A stretch of 64,000 nucleotides of DNA from Marinovum algicola. GTDB lineage: Bacteria; Pseudomonadota; Alphaproteobacteria; Rhodobacterales; Rhodobacteraceae. Positions 9,247 through 19,005 of this stretch are shown here, in pieces. The position numbers were made by a program, and so were the translations under genes. The stretch's first letter is position 1; the number at the start of each line of letters is the position of its first letter. The notes beneath the pieces are model-generated. The model ran no database searches and was not told the origin of the DNA. It saw only the letters and a list, made by a program, of their open reading frames with translations. The stretch spans positions 1-64,000 of the forward strand of contig NZ_FNYY01000004.1 of NCBI RefSeq assembly GCF_900109145.1. The letters are read 5' to 3'.

Positions 9247-9645
9247 ATGAGAACGCTTGTCGCAACCGCCCTGCTGAGTCTCGTTCCGGGTGCGGTTCTG
9301 GCCGCCGGCCATTCCGACGCCAGCACCTTTCCGAACACCTGCTCCAACACCTCGTTTCAATACGGCGCTGACGGCGGGGCCGAGATCCACGCCACCTGCC
9401 TGCGCGCCGACGGCTCGCCCAACCAGACCAGCATCGCCATACCGGCGATCGCCAACAACAACGGCAGGCTCGAGATGTCGGGAGACGTCGCCAGCTTTCA
9501 GAAGAGCTGCGGCAACATCATGCTCGAGACCAATATCGACGGCGTGACCCTGACCGCCAACTGCCGCACCGAGGCCGGCACATTCGAAGAGACCTCGATC
9601 AATGTGCCCGGCATCGGCAATTCCGACGGCACCCTGTCGAACTGA
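9247..9645 (+). CDS. Exported CVNH (cyanovirin-N homology) domain protein
   Basis: A 132-residue protein with a clear signal peptide (cleavage probably after AAA near residue 20). The mature part is two tandem half-repeats, roughly 29-79 and 85-132. Each opens with a Cys (32 and 88), carries a second Cys (51 and 106) in ATCLRAD and ANCRTEA, and ends with a turn (NNNGRLE, NSDGTLS). That pattern is the CVNH fold of cyanovirin-N, a mannose-binding lectin in which such Cys pairs form disulfides. It would act in the periplasm or outside the cell; sugar binding is inferred and unproven. GGGGAG precedes the ATG. It is transcribed alone, against the surrounding leu genes, and ends at a bidirectional hairpin. 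Confidence 0.85.
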   Translation: MRTLVATALLSLVPGAVLAAGHSDASTFPNTCSNTSFQYGADGGAEIHATCLRADGSPNQTSIAIPAIANNNGRLEMSGDVASFQKSCGNIMLETNIDGVTLTANCRTEAGTFEETSINVPGIGNSDGTLSN

Positions 9646-9661
9646 ACGGGGCCGCAACAAA

Positions 9662-9687
9662 AAACGGCGCGGAGGACCGCGCCGTTT
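9662..9687. terminator. Bidirectional terminator between CVNH gene and leuD
   Basis: Eleven-base perfect arms (AAACGGCGCGG at 9662-9672, its complement at 9677-9687) with loop AGGA, flanked by A-rich sequence on the left and TTT on the right. It serves the convergent genes on both sides, most clearly leuD on the minus strand. Confidence 0.85.
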
Positions 9688-9714
9688 CCGTGACCGTCGT
9701 GCAGGCCGTGGGCC

Positions 9715-10320
<606 letters not shown>

Positions 10321-10353
10321 CGGTTCTTCCTTGTCGGACGGTGCGCAGTACAT

Positions 10354-10386
10354 GCGCACCCTACGGGTGGGGCGTAGGGTGTGCGG
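10354..10386. repeat. Hairpin repeat between leuC and leuD
   Basis: GCGCACCCTAC (10354-10364) is followed after a short loop by GTAGGGTGTGCG, a near-perfect complement with one bulge. Sequences of this type recur between genes in Rhodobacteraceae genomes. Within leuCD it could be a processing or attenuation signal, but may be only a small mobile repeat. Confidence 0.6.
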
Positions 10387-10405
10387 TTTCCGCGCACCTG
10401 TGCCG

Positions 10406-11809
<1,404 letters not shown>

Positions 11810-12062
11810 GGCTGGTCCTCTCCCGTTCAATTAATCATCATTTCAGGGGCGGATTGGCAAAAGGCCGCTTATAGCCGTGCGAGAACCGTGAAGGTCGCAC
11901 CGAAGAACCGCTCGCTCAGGCGGGCGCGGTCTTGAATATCCGTCAGCATTTGCATAGCTGGCCCTTACAGGTTGGGCGAGATTCTCGCAAGCCTAAGCGA
12001 AGGTTTCCCGGAAAACGTGATCCCCCTGAAAGCCGGGGCCGGGGCGTGGGCGGGGTTGAACA

Positions 12063-12224
12063 ATGAGCAAGCTGAGCGTGATCTATCTGGGCCTCTGCGC
12101 CGCGGTCCTGACCGCGGGGCTTGCCGTGCAATCTGTCCAGGGCGGCGCGACACCCTCGCAGACCGGCTTTTCGGAAAACACCCTCCGCGCGGTGATCGAC
12201 GCGACCGGCCAGGGGCCGCATTAG
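12063..12224 (+). CDS. Small (53-residue) exported or membrane-anchored peptide
   Basis: A short gene starting at ATG 12063 and ending TAG at 12222-12224. The protein begins MSKLSVIYLGLCAAVL and is hydrophobic to about residue 25 (one membrane segment or uncleaved signal), followed by a polar tail ending GQGPH. GGGG lies about ten bases before the start. Codons end mostly in G or C, like the neighbouring genes, and ATG, hydrophobic segment and stop together argue against chance. No family recognised. It lies between leuC (opposite strand) and the mscS-like gene (same strand, 183 bases on). Confidence 0.6.
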   Translation: MSKLSVIYLGLCAAVLTAGLAVQSVQGGATPSQTGFSENTLRAVIDATGQGPH

Positions 12225-12407
12225 GCGCCCCTGCGGCGCCGCGCCATCGCAGCACTCGAAACGTATTGTCCCGGCAGCGCCGGTCGGGCCGCCATGGCCC
12301 CGGCGCGTTGCGCCTGTGGTCCGAGCGGCGCCTAACCGCCCGCCCGACAAGGCTTGTCTGGTGAAACCTGACGGTGCAAGCTGATCTTCCCCGCACCAGG
12401 AGCCCAG

Positions 12408-13763
12408 ATGGACCCGCAGACCGACCCCGCCAACGCAATCGCCCTGCTCGAGGGCTTTCTTACCAACGCGCAGGCCTGGGCCGAGTTCTATTTCAACATG
12501 CTGCTGCGCCCCTGGATCCGCTATCAGGTGCTCATCGCGGTGACCCTTCTGGCGGTGGCCTGGGGCGTTGGAAGCCTCGCCCGTCCGCGGCTGCACGACT
12601 GGATGCGCGGCCGCGAAGGCTGGCCGCGCTGGCGGATGCGGGTGCTGGTGATCGTGCATCGCCGGCTCAGGATGATCTTTTTTGTCGCCCTGATGTGGAT
12701 CGCCGTGCTGATCATGCGCGAGGTGACCTGGCCCTCGCGCTCCTACCTGCTTGCGATCTTTGCCAATCTTGCCGCCGCCTGGCTGTTTGTCGTCTTTGCC
12801 ACCCGGTTGATCGACAATCCGCTGTTGCGCACCACGGTCCGGTACGGCGCCTGGATCTGGGTCACCCTGTCGATCCTCGGGCTGACCGCGGACACCCAGC
12901 GCCTGCTCGAAGGCCTGGCAATCACTCTCGGCGACATGCGGCTTTCGGCCTGGCTGCTGGTGCAGGCGTTGGTGATCCTGACGGTGACAATTGCGCTGGC
13001 GCGCTTCATCGCCAAGACCACCGCCACCCGGATCCGGCGCAACGAGGATATCTCGCCCTCGATGCAGGTGCTGGCGGTGAAATTCCTCCAGGTGGTGCTT
13101 TACGGCGCGGCCTTCTTCATCGGGCTCAACATGGTCGGCGTCGACCTGACCGGGCTGGCGGTGCTCTCGGGGGCGATCGGCGTCGGCCTCGGCTTCGGGC
13201 TGCAAAAGGTGGTGTCGAACCTGGTGTCGGGCATCATCATCCTGATCGACAAGTCGATCAAGCCGGGCGATGTGATCAGCCTGGGCGAGACCTTTGGCTG
13301 GATCAACGCGCTCGGCGCGCGCTATGTCAGCGTCGTCACCCGCGATGGCCGCGAATACCTGATCCCCAACGAGGATCTGATCACCGGCCAGGTGGTGAAC
13401 TGGTCGCATTCCTCGGATTTCGTGCGGCTGGATATCTTTTTCGGCACCGCCTACGGCGACGACCCGCACAAGGTGCGCAAGCTGGCCATCGCGGCGGCCT
13501 CGGGCGTCAAACGGGTGCTGGAACATCCCAAGACCCCGGTTTGCCATATCGTCGGCTTCGGCGACAGTTCGGTCGATTACATCCTGCGCTTCTGGATCAG
13601 CGATCCGACCGGCGGGCTGACCAACATCCGCGGCGATGTGTACCTTGCGCTTTGGGACGCTTTCCAGGAAAACGACATCTCGATCCCCTTCCCGCAGCGC
13701 GAGGTGCGGATGCTCAATGACCGGGCGGAGGAAACCGAGTCCGGCGGCATATTGCAACCCTGA
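12408..13763 (+). CDS. MscS-family mechanosensitive channel
   Basis: A 451-residue inner-membrane protein. Five or so hydrophobic helices fill the first 250 residues. The pore-lining helix and start of the beta domain are recognisable at about 240-280 (GAIGVGLGFGLQKVVSNL then IIILIDKSIKPGDVI), the hallmark of MscS channels that open on osmotic down-shock. The cytoplasmic domain (about 280-440) includes IPNEDLITGQVVNWS. It is longer than E. coli MscS (286 residues) because of extra N-terminal helices. AGGAG precedes the ATG. Function assigned by family. Confidence 0.92.
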   Translation: MDPQTDPANAIALLEGFLTNAQAWAEFYFNMLLRPWIRYQVLIAVTLLAVAWGVGSLARPRLHDWMRGREGWPRWRMRVLVIVHRRLRMIFFVALMWIAVLIMREVTWPSRSYLLAIFANLAAAWLFVVFATRLIDNPLLRTTVRYGAWIWVTLSILGLTADTQRLLEGLAITLGDMRLSAWLLVQALVILTVTIALARFIAKTTATRIRRNEDISPSMQVLAVKFLQVVLYGAAFFIGLNMVGVDLTGLAVLSGAIGVGLGFGLQKVVSNLVSGIIILIDKSIKPGDVISLGETFGWINALGARYVSVVTRDGREYLIPNEDLITGQVVNWSHSSDFVRLDIFFGTAYGDDPHKVRKLAIAAASGVKRVLEHPKTPVCHIVGFGDSSVDYILRFWISDPTGGLTNIRGDVYLALWDAFQENDISIPFPQREVRMLNDRAEETESGGILQP

Positions 13764-13856
13764 GCCCAGTTTCATTGAATTGTGACCCTCGGATTGCTAG
13801 ATTGAGGGTACGCCAAGCGCCGGGCGATGCGGCGCGAAACCAAGGAGGACCGAGTC

Positions 13857-14276
13857 CTGACTCTTACCGTTGCGGCAAATTCTGCCGTTCAAGGCGCGCC
13901 CCGTACGGGCCAACATGCGGAAGTCACCAGCGAAGAGCTGCTTGCGCAAATCCTGACATCTCTTTCCGACAGCAAGGCCGAGGACATCGTGGAGATCGAC
14001 CTCCGCGGCAAAACGGCCATGGGCGACTACATGGTGATCTGCTCCGGCCGGTCGTCACGTCAGGTCGCGGCGATTTCGGAAAAGCTTGTCGACATGCTCA
14101 AGGCCGATCTTGGCCGCAGCGCCAAGACCGAGGGCAAGGAAACCGGTGACTGGGTGTTGATCGACACCGGCGATGTGATCGTTCACGTTTTCCGCCCCGA
14201 GGTGCGCGAGTTCTACCAGCTGGAGAAGATGTGGCTGCCGACAGGCGAAGCCGCGTCGCGGCCCACGGGCCACTGA
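13857..14276 (+). CDS. rsfS: Ribosome silencing factor RsfS, probably with a CTG start
   Basis: Binds protein L14 of the large ribosomal subunit and blocks joining of the subunits when nutrients are low. The conserved core (KAEDIVEIDLRGKTAMGDYM, then WVLIDTGDVIVHVF and the end segment FYQLEKMW) is intact. The start is unusual: AAGGAGGAC at 13842-13850 stands eight bases before a CTG at 13857 (LTLTVAANSAVQ), ideal spacing, whereas the only ATG in frame (13827) has a poor binding site. I therefore place the start at CTG, giving 139 residues; 13827 would give 149. rlmH follows nine bases later, the usual pairing. Confidence 0.93.
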   Translation: MTLTVAANSAVQGAPRTGQHAEVTSEELLAQILTSLSDSKAEDIVEIDLRGKTAMGDYMVICSGRSSRQVAAISEKLVDMLKADLGRSAKTEGKETGDWVLIDTGDVIVHVFRPEVREFYQLEKMWLPTGEAASRPTGH

Positions 14277-14285
14277 CCCAGCCGG

Positions 14286-14756
14286 ATGCGTGTGCATATA
14301 TGCGCGGTGGGCCGCCTCAGGGCGGGCCCCGAGAAGACATTGATCGAGGATTATGCCACGCGCTTCGACAGGACGGGCCGGGCTCTCGGGCTGGGCCCCG
14401 TGACCTTTCACGAGGTCGAGGACCGCAAGGGCGGCGGCATGCCCGCCGAGGCCGCCCTGTTGCGCAAGGCGCTGCCCGATGGCGCGGTCAAGCTGGCGCT
14501 GGACGAGCGCGGCAAGCTGATGAGCTCTCCCGACTTTGCAGATGTCCTTGCGCGTCACCGCGATGATGGCCGCGGCGATCTGGCGCTGATCATCGGTGGC
14601 GCCGATGGCATCGACCGCGGGTTGCGCGCGGAATGCGACATGGCGCTGTCTTTCGGCAAGATGGTCTGGCCGCATATGCTGGTGCGGGTGATGCTGAGCG
14701 AGCAGCTGTATCGCGCCGCCTCGATCCTGGCCGGCGCGCCGTATCACCGGGTCTGA
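14286..14756 (+). CDS. rlmH: 23S rRNA (pseudouridine-1915-N3) methyltransferase
   Basis: SPOUT-class methyltransferase of 156 residues that methylates pseudouridine 1915 of 23S rRNA using S-adenosylmethionine. Family segments: LDERGKLMSSPDFA near 78-91, LALIIGGADGID near 103-114 (knotted cofactor site) and LSFGKMVWPHMLVRVML near 125-141 with the C-terminal EQLYRAASI. The start follows the rsfS stop closely, so the two ribosome genes are cotranscribed. Confidence 0.97.
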   Translation: MRVHICAVGRLRAGPEKTLIEDYATRFDRTGRALGLGPVTFHEVEDRKGGGMPAEAALLRKALPDGAVKLALDERGKLMSSPDFADVLARHRDDGRGDLALIIGGADGIDRGLRAECDMALSFGKMVWPHMLVRVMLSEQLYRAASILAGAPYHRV

Positions 14757-14859
14757 AACGCGCTCCTGCCCGCCCCTCACGCCGACGTCTCATCCGAAGC
14801 GAAGTCAGATCGGCGTTGTCAGAAAAGACGCTTTGCGCGGCCCCTGCCCCGCACACGTA

Positions 14860-14953
14860 GCCACGGCGCCGCTTCGGCTTAGCCGCAATTGCTTGCGGCC
14901 CGTGCGCAGCCGGGCGGCGCCGTGGCATGCCGTGCTGCGGCCCGTCGGGCCGC
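14860..14953. repeat. Nested palindromic element between convergent rlmH and rsmD
   Basis: Perfect 12-base arms GCCACGGCGCCG (14860-14871) and CGGCGCCGTGGC (14915-14926) enclose a smaller hairpin GCCGCAA/TTGCGGC (14882-14888, 14893-14899). A third one, GCGGCCC/GGGCCGC, follows at 14937-14953. The layout resembles REP/BIME-type intergenic elements and may also end transcription from both sides. Confidence 0.65.
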
Positions 14954-15023
14954 CGTGAGGGTGGTCGCATGCAAGACAGGGACACAATGCCACAGATCCG
15001 CTGTCACCGCAATGCCACAGCCG

Positions 15024-15587
15024 TCAGTTTACTGGCTCCAGAAGGCTGATAAAGGTATCGCCGTACCGGCGCGCCTCGAGCAGATCGAATCCCTCGGGCG
15101 CGACCTGTGCCGTGCTTTCCTCCCAGACGATCAGCGCATCGGCGGCGATCCAGCCGCCGGCTTGCGCCGCGGCCAGCGCCTTGGCGCCCAGCGCCTTGCC
15201 ATATGGCGGATCGAGAAAGACCAGATCGAACCCCGCCCCCTCGTTTGCCGGAAGCCGGGTGGCATCGCGGGCGATCAGCCGCGCCCGCCCGGCCTCGCGC
15301 AGCAGCGCGATATTGGCGCGGATCAGCTTTTGCGCCTTGCGGCCGTCATCGACAAACACCACCTCGGCGGCGCCGCGCGACAGCGCCTCGAACCCCAGCG
15401 CGCCGGTGCCGGCAAAGAGATCGAGCACCCGCGTGCCATCGAAGGGCGCGCCAAAGCGGCCGCCGCCCAGCATGGAAAACAGGCTCTCGCGCACCCGGTC
15501 GGTGGTGGGCCGCAGATGCGCGCCGGCGTCGCCCTTGCCCACCGGGGTCAGGGCGCGGCCGCGGTGCTCTCCGGCGATGATCCTCAC
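15024..15587 (-). CDS. rsmD: 16S rRNA (guanine-966-N2) methyltransferase
   Basis: Methylates G966 of 16S rRNA with S-adenosylmethionine during 30S assembly. The 187 residues are usual. The RNA-binding start MRIIAGEHRGR leads to RPTTDRVRESLF near 27-38, the cofactor site LDLFAGTGALGFEALSRG near 55-72, and the catalytic motif DPPYGK near 127. It overlaps the stop of the upstream flavoprotein gene by an ATGA, so the two are translationally coupled. Confidence 0.96.
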   Translation of the reverse strand: MRIIAGEHRGRALTPVGKGDAGAHLRPTTDRVRESLFSMLGGGRFGAPFDGTRVLDLFAGTGALGFEALSRGAAEVVFVDDGRKAQKLIRANIALLREAGRARLIARDATRLPANEGAGFDLVFLDPPYGKALGAKALAAAQAGGWIAADALIVWEESTAQVAPEGFDLLEARRYGDTFISLLEPVN

Positions 15588-16792
15588 CGTTTCAGCAGCT
15601 TCTTCAGATCGCCGTCGGGGGTGTGCACCTCGTCGCGGGTGATGGTCTTGCCGGCCTCGATCAGCCGCTTGGCCACCATGTAGCCGCGGGCGTCGTTCAT
15701 CGCGTCGACCGCCACCAACTGCGCGCCGTGGAAATACCAGAACGAGGTGCGCCCATCGTCGCCATGGCGGGTCTCGACATGGTCATAGCCGGTGTTGAGC
15801 CCGGCAATCTGCAACTTGCAATCGTATTGATCCGACCAGAACCACGGCTTGGCGACATAGTCCACATCGCCGCCCATCATGTTCTGCGCCACAACCTCGG
15901 CCTGATCGATGGCATTGGGCACGCTTTCCAGACGAATGCGTGTGCCCCGATAGGGAAAAGAGGTGCAATCCCCGGCCGCATAGACATCCGGCGCCGAGGT
16001 CCTGCCACGAGCGTCGGTCTTGATGCCGTTGTCGATCTCCAGCCCGGCCGCCTCGGCCAGCTCGGTCGCCGGCACGATGCCGACCCCGACAACCGCCATG
16101 TCGACCGCGATCTCGCTGCCATCAGTGAACCTGGCGCCGCTGACGTCGCCGTCGCCCAGCAGACGTTCGAGCCCGACACCTTCGCGGATATCAACCCCGT
16201 GGCTTTTGTGCAGCGCCCGAAAATGGTCCGAGGTCTCCCTCGCCGCCACCCGTTGCAGGATGCGCTGGCCCATCTCGACCAGGGTTACCTGCATGCCCTT
16301 CTTGGCCGCCACCGCCGCCGCCTCGAGCCCGATGTAGCCGCCGCCGACGATCAGCGCCCGCGCCCCCTCGCGCACCTGCGGCGCCATCGCGTCGACATCG
16401 GCCAGGGTGCGCACGGTAAAGACATTGCCCAGATCGCCGCCGATCGCCGCTGGCAACCTGCGCGGGTGCGACCCGGTGCAGAGCGCCAGCTTGTCGTAGG
16501 CCAGCCCCTCCGCGCCCAGCGACACCGTCTTGGCGCCGACGTCGAGCTCCGTCACCTCGGTGTTCAGCCGCAGCGTGATGTCCAGATCGTCATAGAAGTG
16601 CGCCGGCCGCAGATAGAGCCGCTCCTGCGCCATTTCGCCCAGCAGATAGGCCTTGGACAGCGGCGGCCGTTCATAAGGCGGCACCGGTTCCGCGCCGATC
16701 AAGGTGATCCGGCCGTCAAAGCCGCTGTTGCGCAGCTTGGCAACAAGCGATGCCCCGGCCTGCCCGCCGCCGACCACGATGAAATGCGCCAT
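15584..16792 (-). CDS. FAD-dependent ferredoxin/rubredoxin reductase-like protein
   Basis: A 402-residue pyridine nucleotide-disulfide oxidoreductase-type flavoprotein. An FAD-binding GGGQAG stands at the N-terminus (VVGGGQAGASLVAKL), a second nucleotide site GGGYIGLEAAAVA near 150 for NAD(P)H, and the FAD segment VYAAGDC near 275. The C-terminal reductase domain marks it as like the reductases that feed electrons to ferredoxins of P450 or dioxygenase systems. The partner is not in the window. I chose ATG at 16792, with AAAGGAC upstream; earlier ATGs in frame run into the divergent gene's promoter. Coupled to rsmD downstream, a common order in Rhodobacteraceae. Confidence 0.9.
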   Translation of the reverse strand: MAHFIVVGGGQAGASLVAKLRNSGFDGRITLIGAEPVPPYERPPLSKAYLLGEMAQERLYLRPAHFYDDLDITLRLNTEVTELDVGAKTVSLGAEGLAYDKLALCTGSHPRRLPAAIGGDLGNVFTVRTLADVDAMAPQVREGARALIVGGGYIGLEAAAVAAKKGMQVTLVEMGQRILQRVAARETSDHFRALHKSHGVDIREGVGLERLLGDGDVSGARFTDGSEIAVDMAVVGVGIVPATELAEAAGLEIDNGIKTDARGRTSAPDVYAAGDCTSFPYRGTRIRLESVPNAIDQAEVVAQNMMGGDVDYVAKPWFWSDQYDCKLQIAGLNTGYDHVETRHGDDGRTSFWYFHGAQLVAVDAMNDARGYMVAKRLIEAGKTITRDEVHTPDGDLKKLLKR

Positions 16793-16893
16793 GGGCTGTC
16801 CTTTCGCTGAAATCCGAATATCTTGCTGGCCCTCGCCGCGGCAAAGCCTATATCGGGCGTCACGGCGAACGCAATTCGAATAGGACCACAGAC

Positions 16894-17382
16894 ATGACGA
16901 TTTCATCCGGCGACACCCTGCCCACGGCCACCCTGCTGCGGATCGGCGCCGACGGGCCCGAGACGGTGGATCTCGGGGCACGGCTCAAGGGCCGCAAAAC
17001 GGTGATCTTCGGGCTGCCGGGCGCCTTTACCCGCACCTGTTCCTCGGCCCATGTGCCGAGCTTCATCCGCACCCGGGCGGCGTTCGAGGCCAAGGGCGTG
17101 CAGGACATCATCTGCGTCTCGGTCAACGATCCCTTCGTCATGCACGCCTGGGGCGAAAGCAGCGGTGCCAATGCCGCCGGGCTGAGCTTTCTGGCCGATT
17201 CCGGGGCCGAGTTCACCAAGGCGATCGGCATGAACTTCACCGCGCCCGCCGTGGGGTTCTTTGACCGCTCGGTGCGCTACGCGCTTTATGCCGAGGACGG
17301 CGTCGTCCAGGTGCTGCACCGCGAGGAAAGCCCCGGCGTCTGCGAAGCCTCGGCCGGTGAGGCGCTGCTGGCGGCGATCTGA
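16894..17382 (+). CDS. Peroxiredoxin of the Prx5 type
   Basis: A 162-residue thiol peroxidase reducing hydrogen peroxide and organic peroxides. The peroxidatic Cys is at 49 in LPGAFTRTCS, preceded by the conserved Pro and Thr. A second Cys at 150 (SPGVC) is placed like the resolving Cys of Prx5 enzymes, though resolution by glutathione or glutaredoxin is also possible. No signal peptide, so cytoplasmic. Divergent from the flavoprotein gene. Confidence 0.93.
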   Translation: MTISSGDTLPTATLLRIGADGPETVDLGARLKGRKTVIFGLPGAFTRTCSSAHVPSFIRTRAAFEAKGVQDIICVSVNDPFVMHAWGESSGANAAGLSFLADSGAEFTKAIGMNFTAPAVGFFDRSVRYALYAEDGVVQVLHREESPGVCEASAGEALLAAI

Positions 17383-17386
17383 TCTC

Positions 17387-17475
17387 CCCGTCCCGGACCC
17401 CGATCCGGGACCTCGCCCCGCAGGTCGGGACCACGGCCCCGACCATGAGGCCCCGGATCAGGTCCGGGGCGCGGG
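17387..17475. repeat. Dispersed palindromic repeat, family A, copy 2
   Basis: Between the peroxiredoxin gene and phhB. It begins CCCGTCCCGGACC, then CGATCCGGGACCTCG, and ends with GAGGCCCCGGATCAGGTCC, so the two outer arms complement one another over a loop of about 40 bases. Same plan as the copies at 29323, 45730 and 45881. Confidence 0.7.
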
Positions 17476-17477
17476 GC

Positions 17478-17774
17478 TCAATCGGCGAGCTGGTCCATCT
17501 TGCGGGCCAGCTTGACGTCGAGCGAGGACAGCCCGTCGACGTCATGGGTCGTCAGCACCACCTCGACGGTCTTGTAGACATTCGACCATTCCGGGTGATG
17601 GTTCCATTTCTCGGCATAGATCGCGACCCGCGTCATCCAGCCGAAGGCGTCGATGAAATCGTCGAACACATAGGTCTTGCAGATCGCGTCGCGATCGTCG
17701 TCGATTGTCCAGCCCTTGGCGACCAGCGGTGCAAGCATGGTCTTGCGGCCCGTGTCAGACAGTTTCTCGCTCAT
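17478..17774 (-). CDS. phhB: Pterin-4a-carbinolamine dehydratase
   Basis: A 98-residue enzyme that dehydrates 4a-hydroxytetrahydrobiopterin so the pterin cofactor can be recycled, as needed by phenylalanine hydroxylase. The active-site motif is present as [18 protein letters not shown] near 55-72, with paired His residues. No phhA lies nearby. Homologues of this family occur in many bacteria with no aromatic hydroxylase and may serve other pterin reactions. The start overlaps the upstream stop as ATGA. Confidence 0.93.
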   Translation of the reverse strand: MSEKLSDTGRKTMLAPLVAKGWTIDDDRDAICKTYVFDDFIDAFGWMTRVAIYAEKWNHHPEWSNVYKTVEVVLTTHDVDGLSSLDVKLARKMDQLAD

Positions 17775-18958
17775 TGCTGTTCCTCCTGTTGGTCGCGCCG
17801 GAACGGGCCATAACTTGTCAGGATCTCGATATCCTCGTCAATCGCCGTGCGCTCCGCTTCGAGATAGCGCGAAATCGCCTCGGCAAAGCCCTTGTCGGCC
17901 ACCCAATGCAGCGAATGGCAGGGCACCGGCAGATATCCGCGCGCCAGCTTGTGTTCGCCCTGCGCCCCGGCCTCGACCCGCGCCAGCCCCCGGCTGATGG
18001 CAAAGTCGATGGCCTGATAATAACACGCTTCGAAATGCAGGCAGGGGTGATCTTCGATACAGCCCCAATAGCGGCCATACAGCACTTCGCGCCCGATGAA
18101 ATTCAGCGCCCCCGCCACCGGCCTGCCGTCGCGCTCCGCCAGCACCAGCGCGATATCGTCGCGCAGCGCCTCCTGGGCGATGTCGAAAAACGCCCGCGTC
18201 AGATAGGGCGTGCCCCATTTTCGGCTCCCGGTGTCCTGGTAGAACACCCAGAAGGCATCCCAGTGCTCGGCTTCGATCTGATCGCCGGTCAGGGTGCGGA
18301 TCGTGCCGCCGAAACTTCGGGCGCGCTGGCGTTCCTTGCGGATGGTCTTGCGCTTGCGCGACGAGAGCGCGGCGAGGAAGGCGTCGAAATCTTCGTAATC
18401 GTGGTTTTCCCAGTGGAACTGCTGGGTCTGACGGCGCAGCAGACCCATGCTTTCGCCCGCCCGGGCCTCTTCTTCGGTACAGAAGGTCACATGCAGCGAC
18501 GACAGGCCATTGTTGGCCGCCAGCCGGATCGCGCCCTGTATCAGCGCCGAGGCGCCGATTTCGGCAAAGCCCGGCCGGGTGAGAAAGCGCCGACCGGTGG
18601 CCGGGGTGAAGGGCACCGCAACCTGAAGCTTGGGGTAATAGTCGCCGCCGGCGTTCTCATAGGCATGCGCCCAATTGTGGTCGAAGATATATTCGCCCTG
18701 GCTGTGGCTCTTGGCATAAAGCGGCGCGCAGGCGATCACCTCGCCGCCCAGCCGCGCGGTCAGGTAGGTCGGCTGCCAGCCGGAGCCGCGCCCGACCGAG
18801 CCGCTGGCCTCAAGCGCCTCGAGAAAGCGGTAGGTGGTGAACGGGTCAAAAGGCCGCCCGCCGTCGTCTGTTTCGGGGCAGGCACAGGCATCCCAGACGG
18901 CGGCGCCGATCTCGGATATCCGGTCATGGGTCTGGATTTCAATCTGGGTTTCGCGCAT
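17771..18958 (-). CDS. FemAB-like/GNAT-fold acyltransferase (COG3146 type)
   Basis: About 395 residues of the FemAB-like acyltransferase family previously named DUF482. Typical stretches are [18 protein letters not shown] near 38-55, [18 protein letters not shown] near 95-112, [13 protein letters not shown] near 200-212, and the C-terminal [14 protein letters not shown] and [11 protein letters not shown] segments. The chemistry and substrate are not established; relatives have been suggested to attach aminoacyl groups or aid peptidoglycan synthesis. ATG at 18958 is preceded by a GTG in the same frame. First gene of a two-gene unit with phhB. Confidence 0.85.
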   Translation of the reverse strand: MRETQIEIQTHDRISEIGAAVWDACACPETDDGGRPFDPFTTYRFLEALEASGSVGRGSGWQPTYLTARLGGEVIACAPLYAKSHSQGEYIFDHNWAHAYENAGGDYYPKLQVAVPFTPATGRRFLTRPGFAEIGASALIQGAIRLAANNGLSSLHVTFCTEEEARAGESMGLLRRQTQQFHWENHDYEDFDAFLAALSSRKRKTIRKERQRARSFGGTIRTLTGDQIEAEHWDAFWVFYQDTGSRKWGTPYLTRAFFDIAQEALRDDIALVLAERDGRPVAGALNFIGREVLYGRYWGCIEDHPCLHFEACYYQAIDFAISRGLARVEAGAQGEHKLARGYLPVPCHSLHWVADKGFAEAISRYLEAERTAIDEDIEILTSYGPFRRDQQEEQQ

Positions 18959-19005
18959 CACACCTGCCTTCGTCCTTCAGAGACTTGGCGTCTCGGGACG
19001 CGCAT

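Noticed and set aside
11810-12062. Leucine leader peptide or riboswitch upstream of leuC
   Set aside because: No run of Leu codons followed by alternative hairpins, and no known riboswitch core was recognised in this spacer.
11943-13775. Long minus-strand open frame opposite the MscS-like gene
   Set aside because: The plus strand has a full MscS protein with pore motif and ribosome binding site; the antisense product has no recognisable feature.
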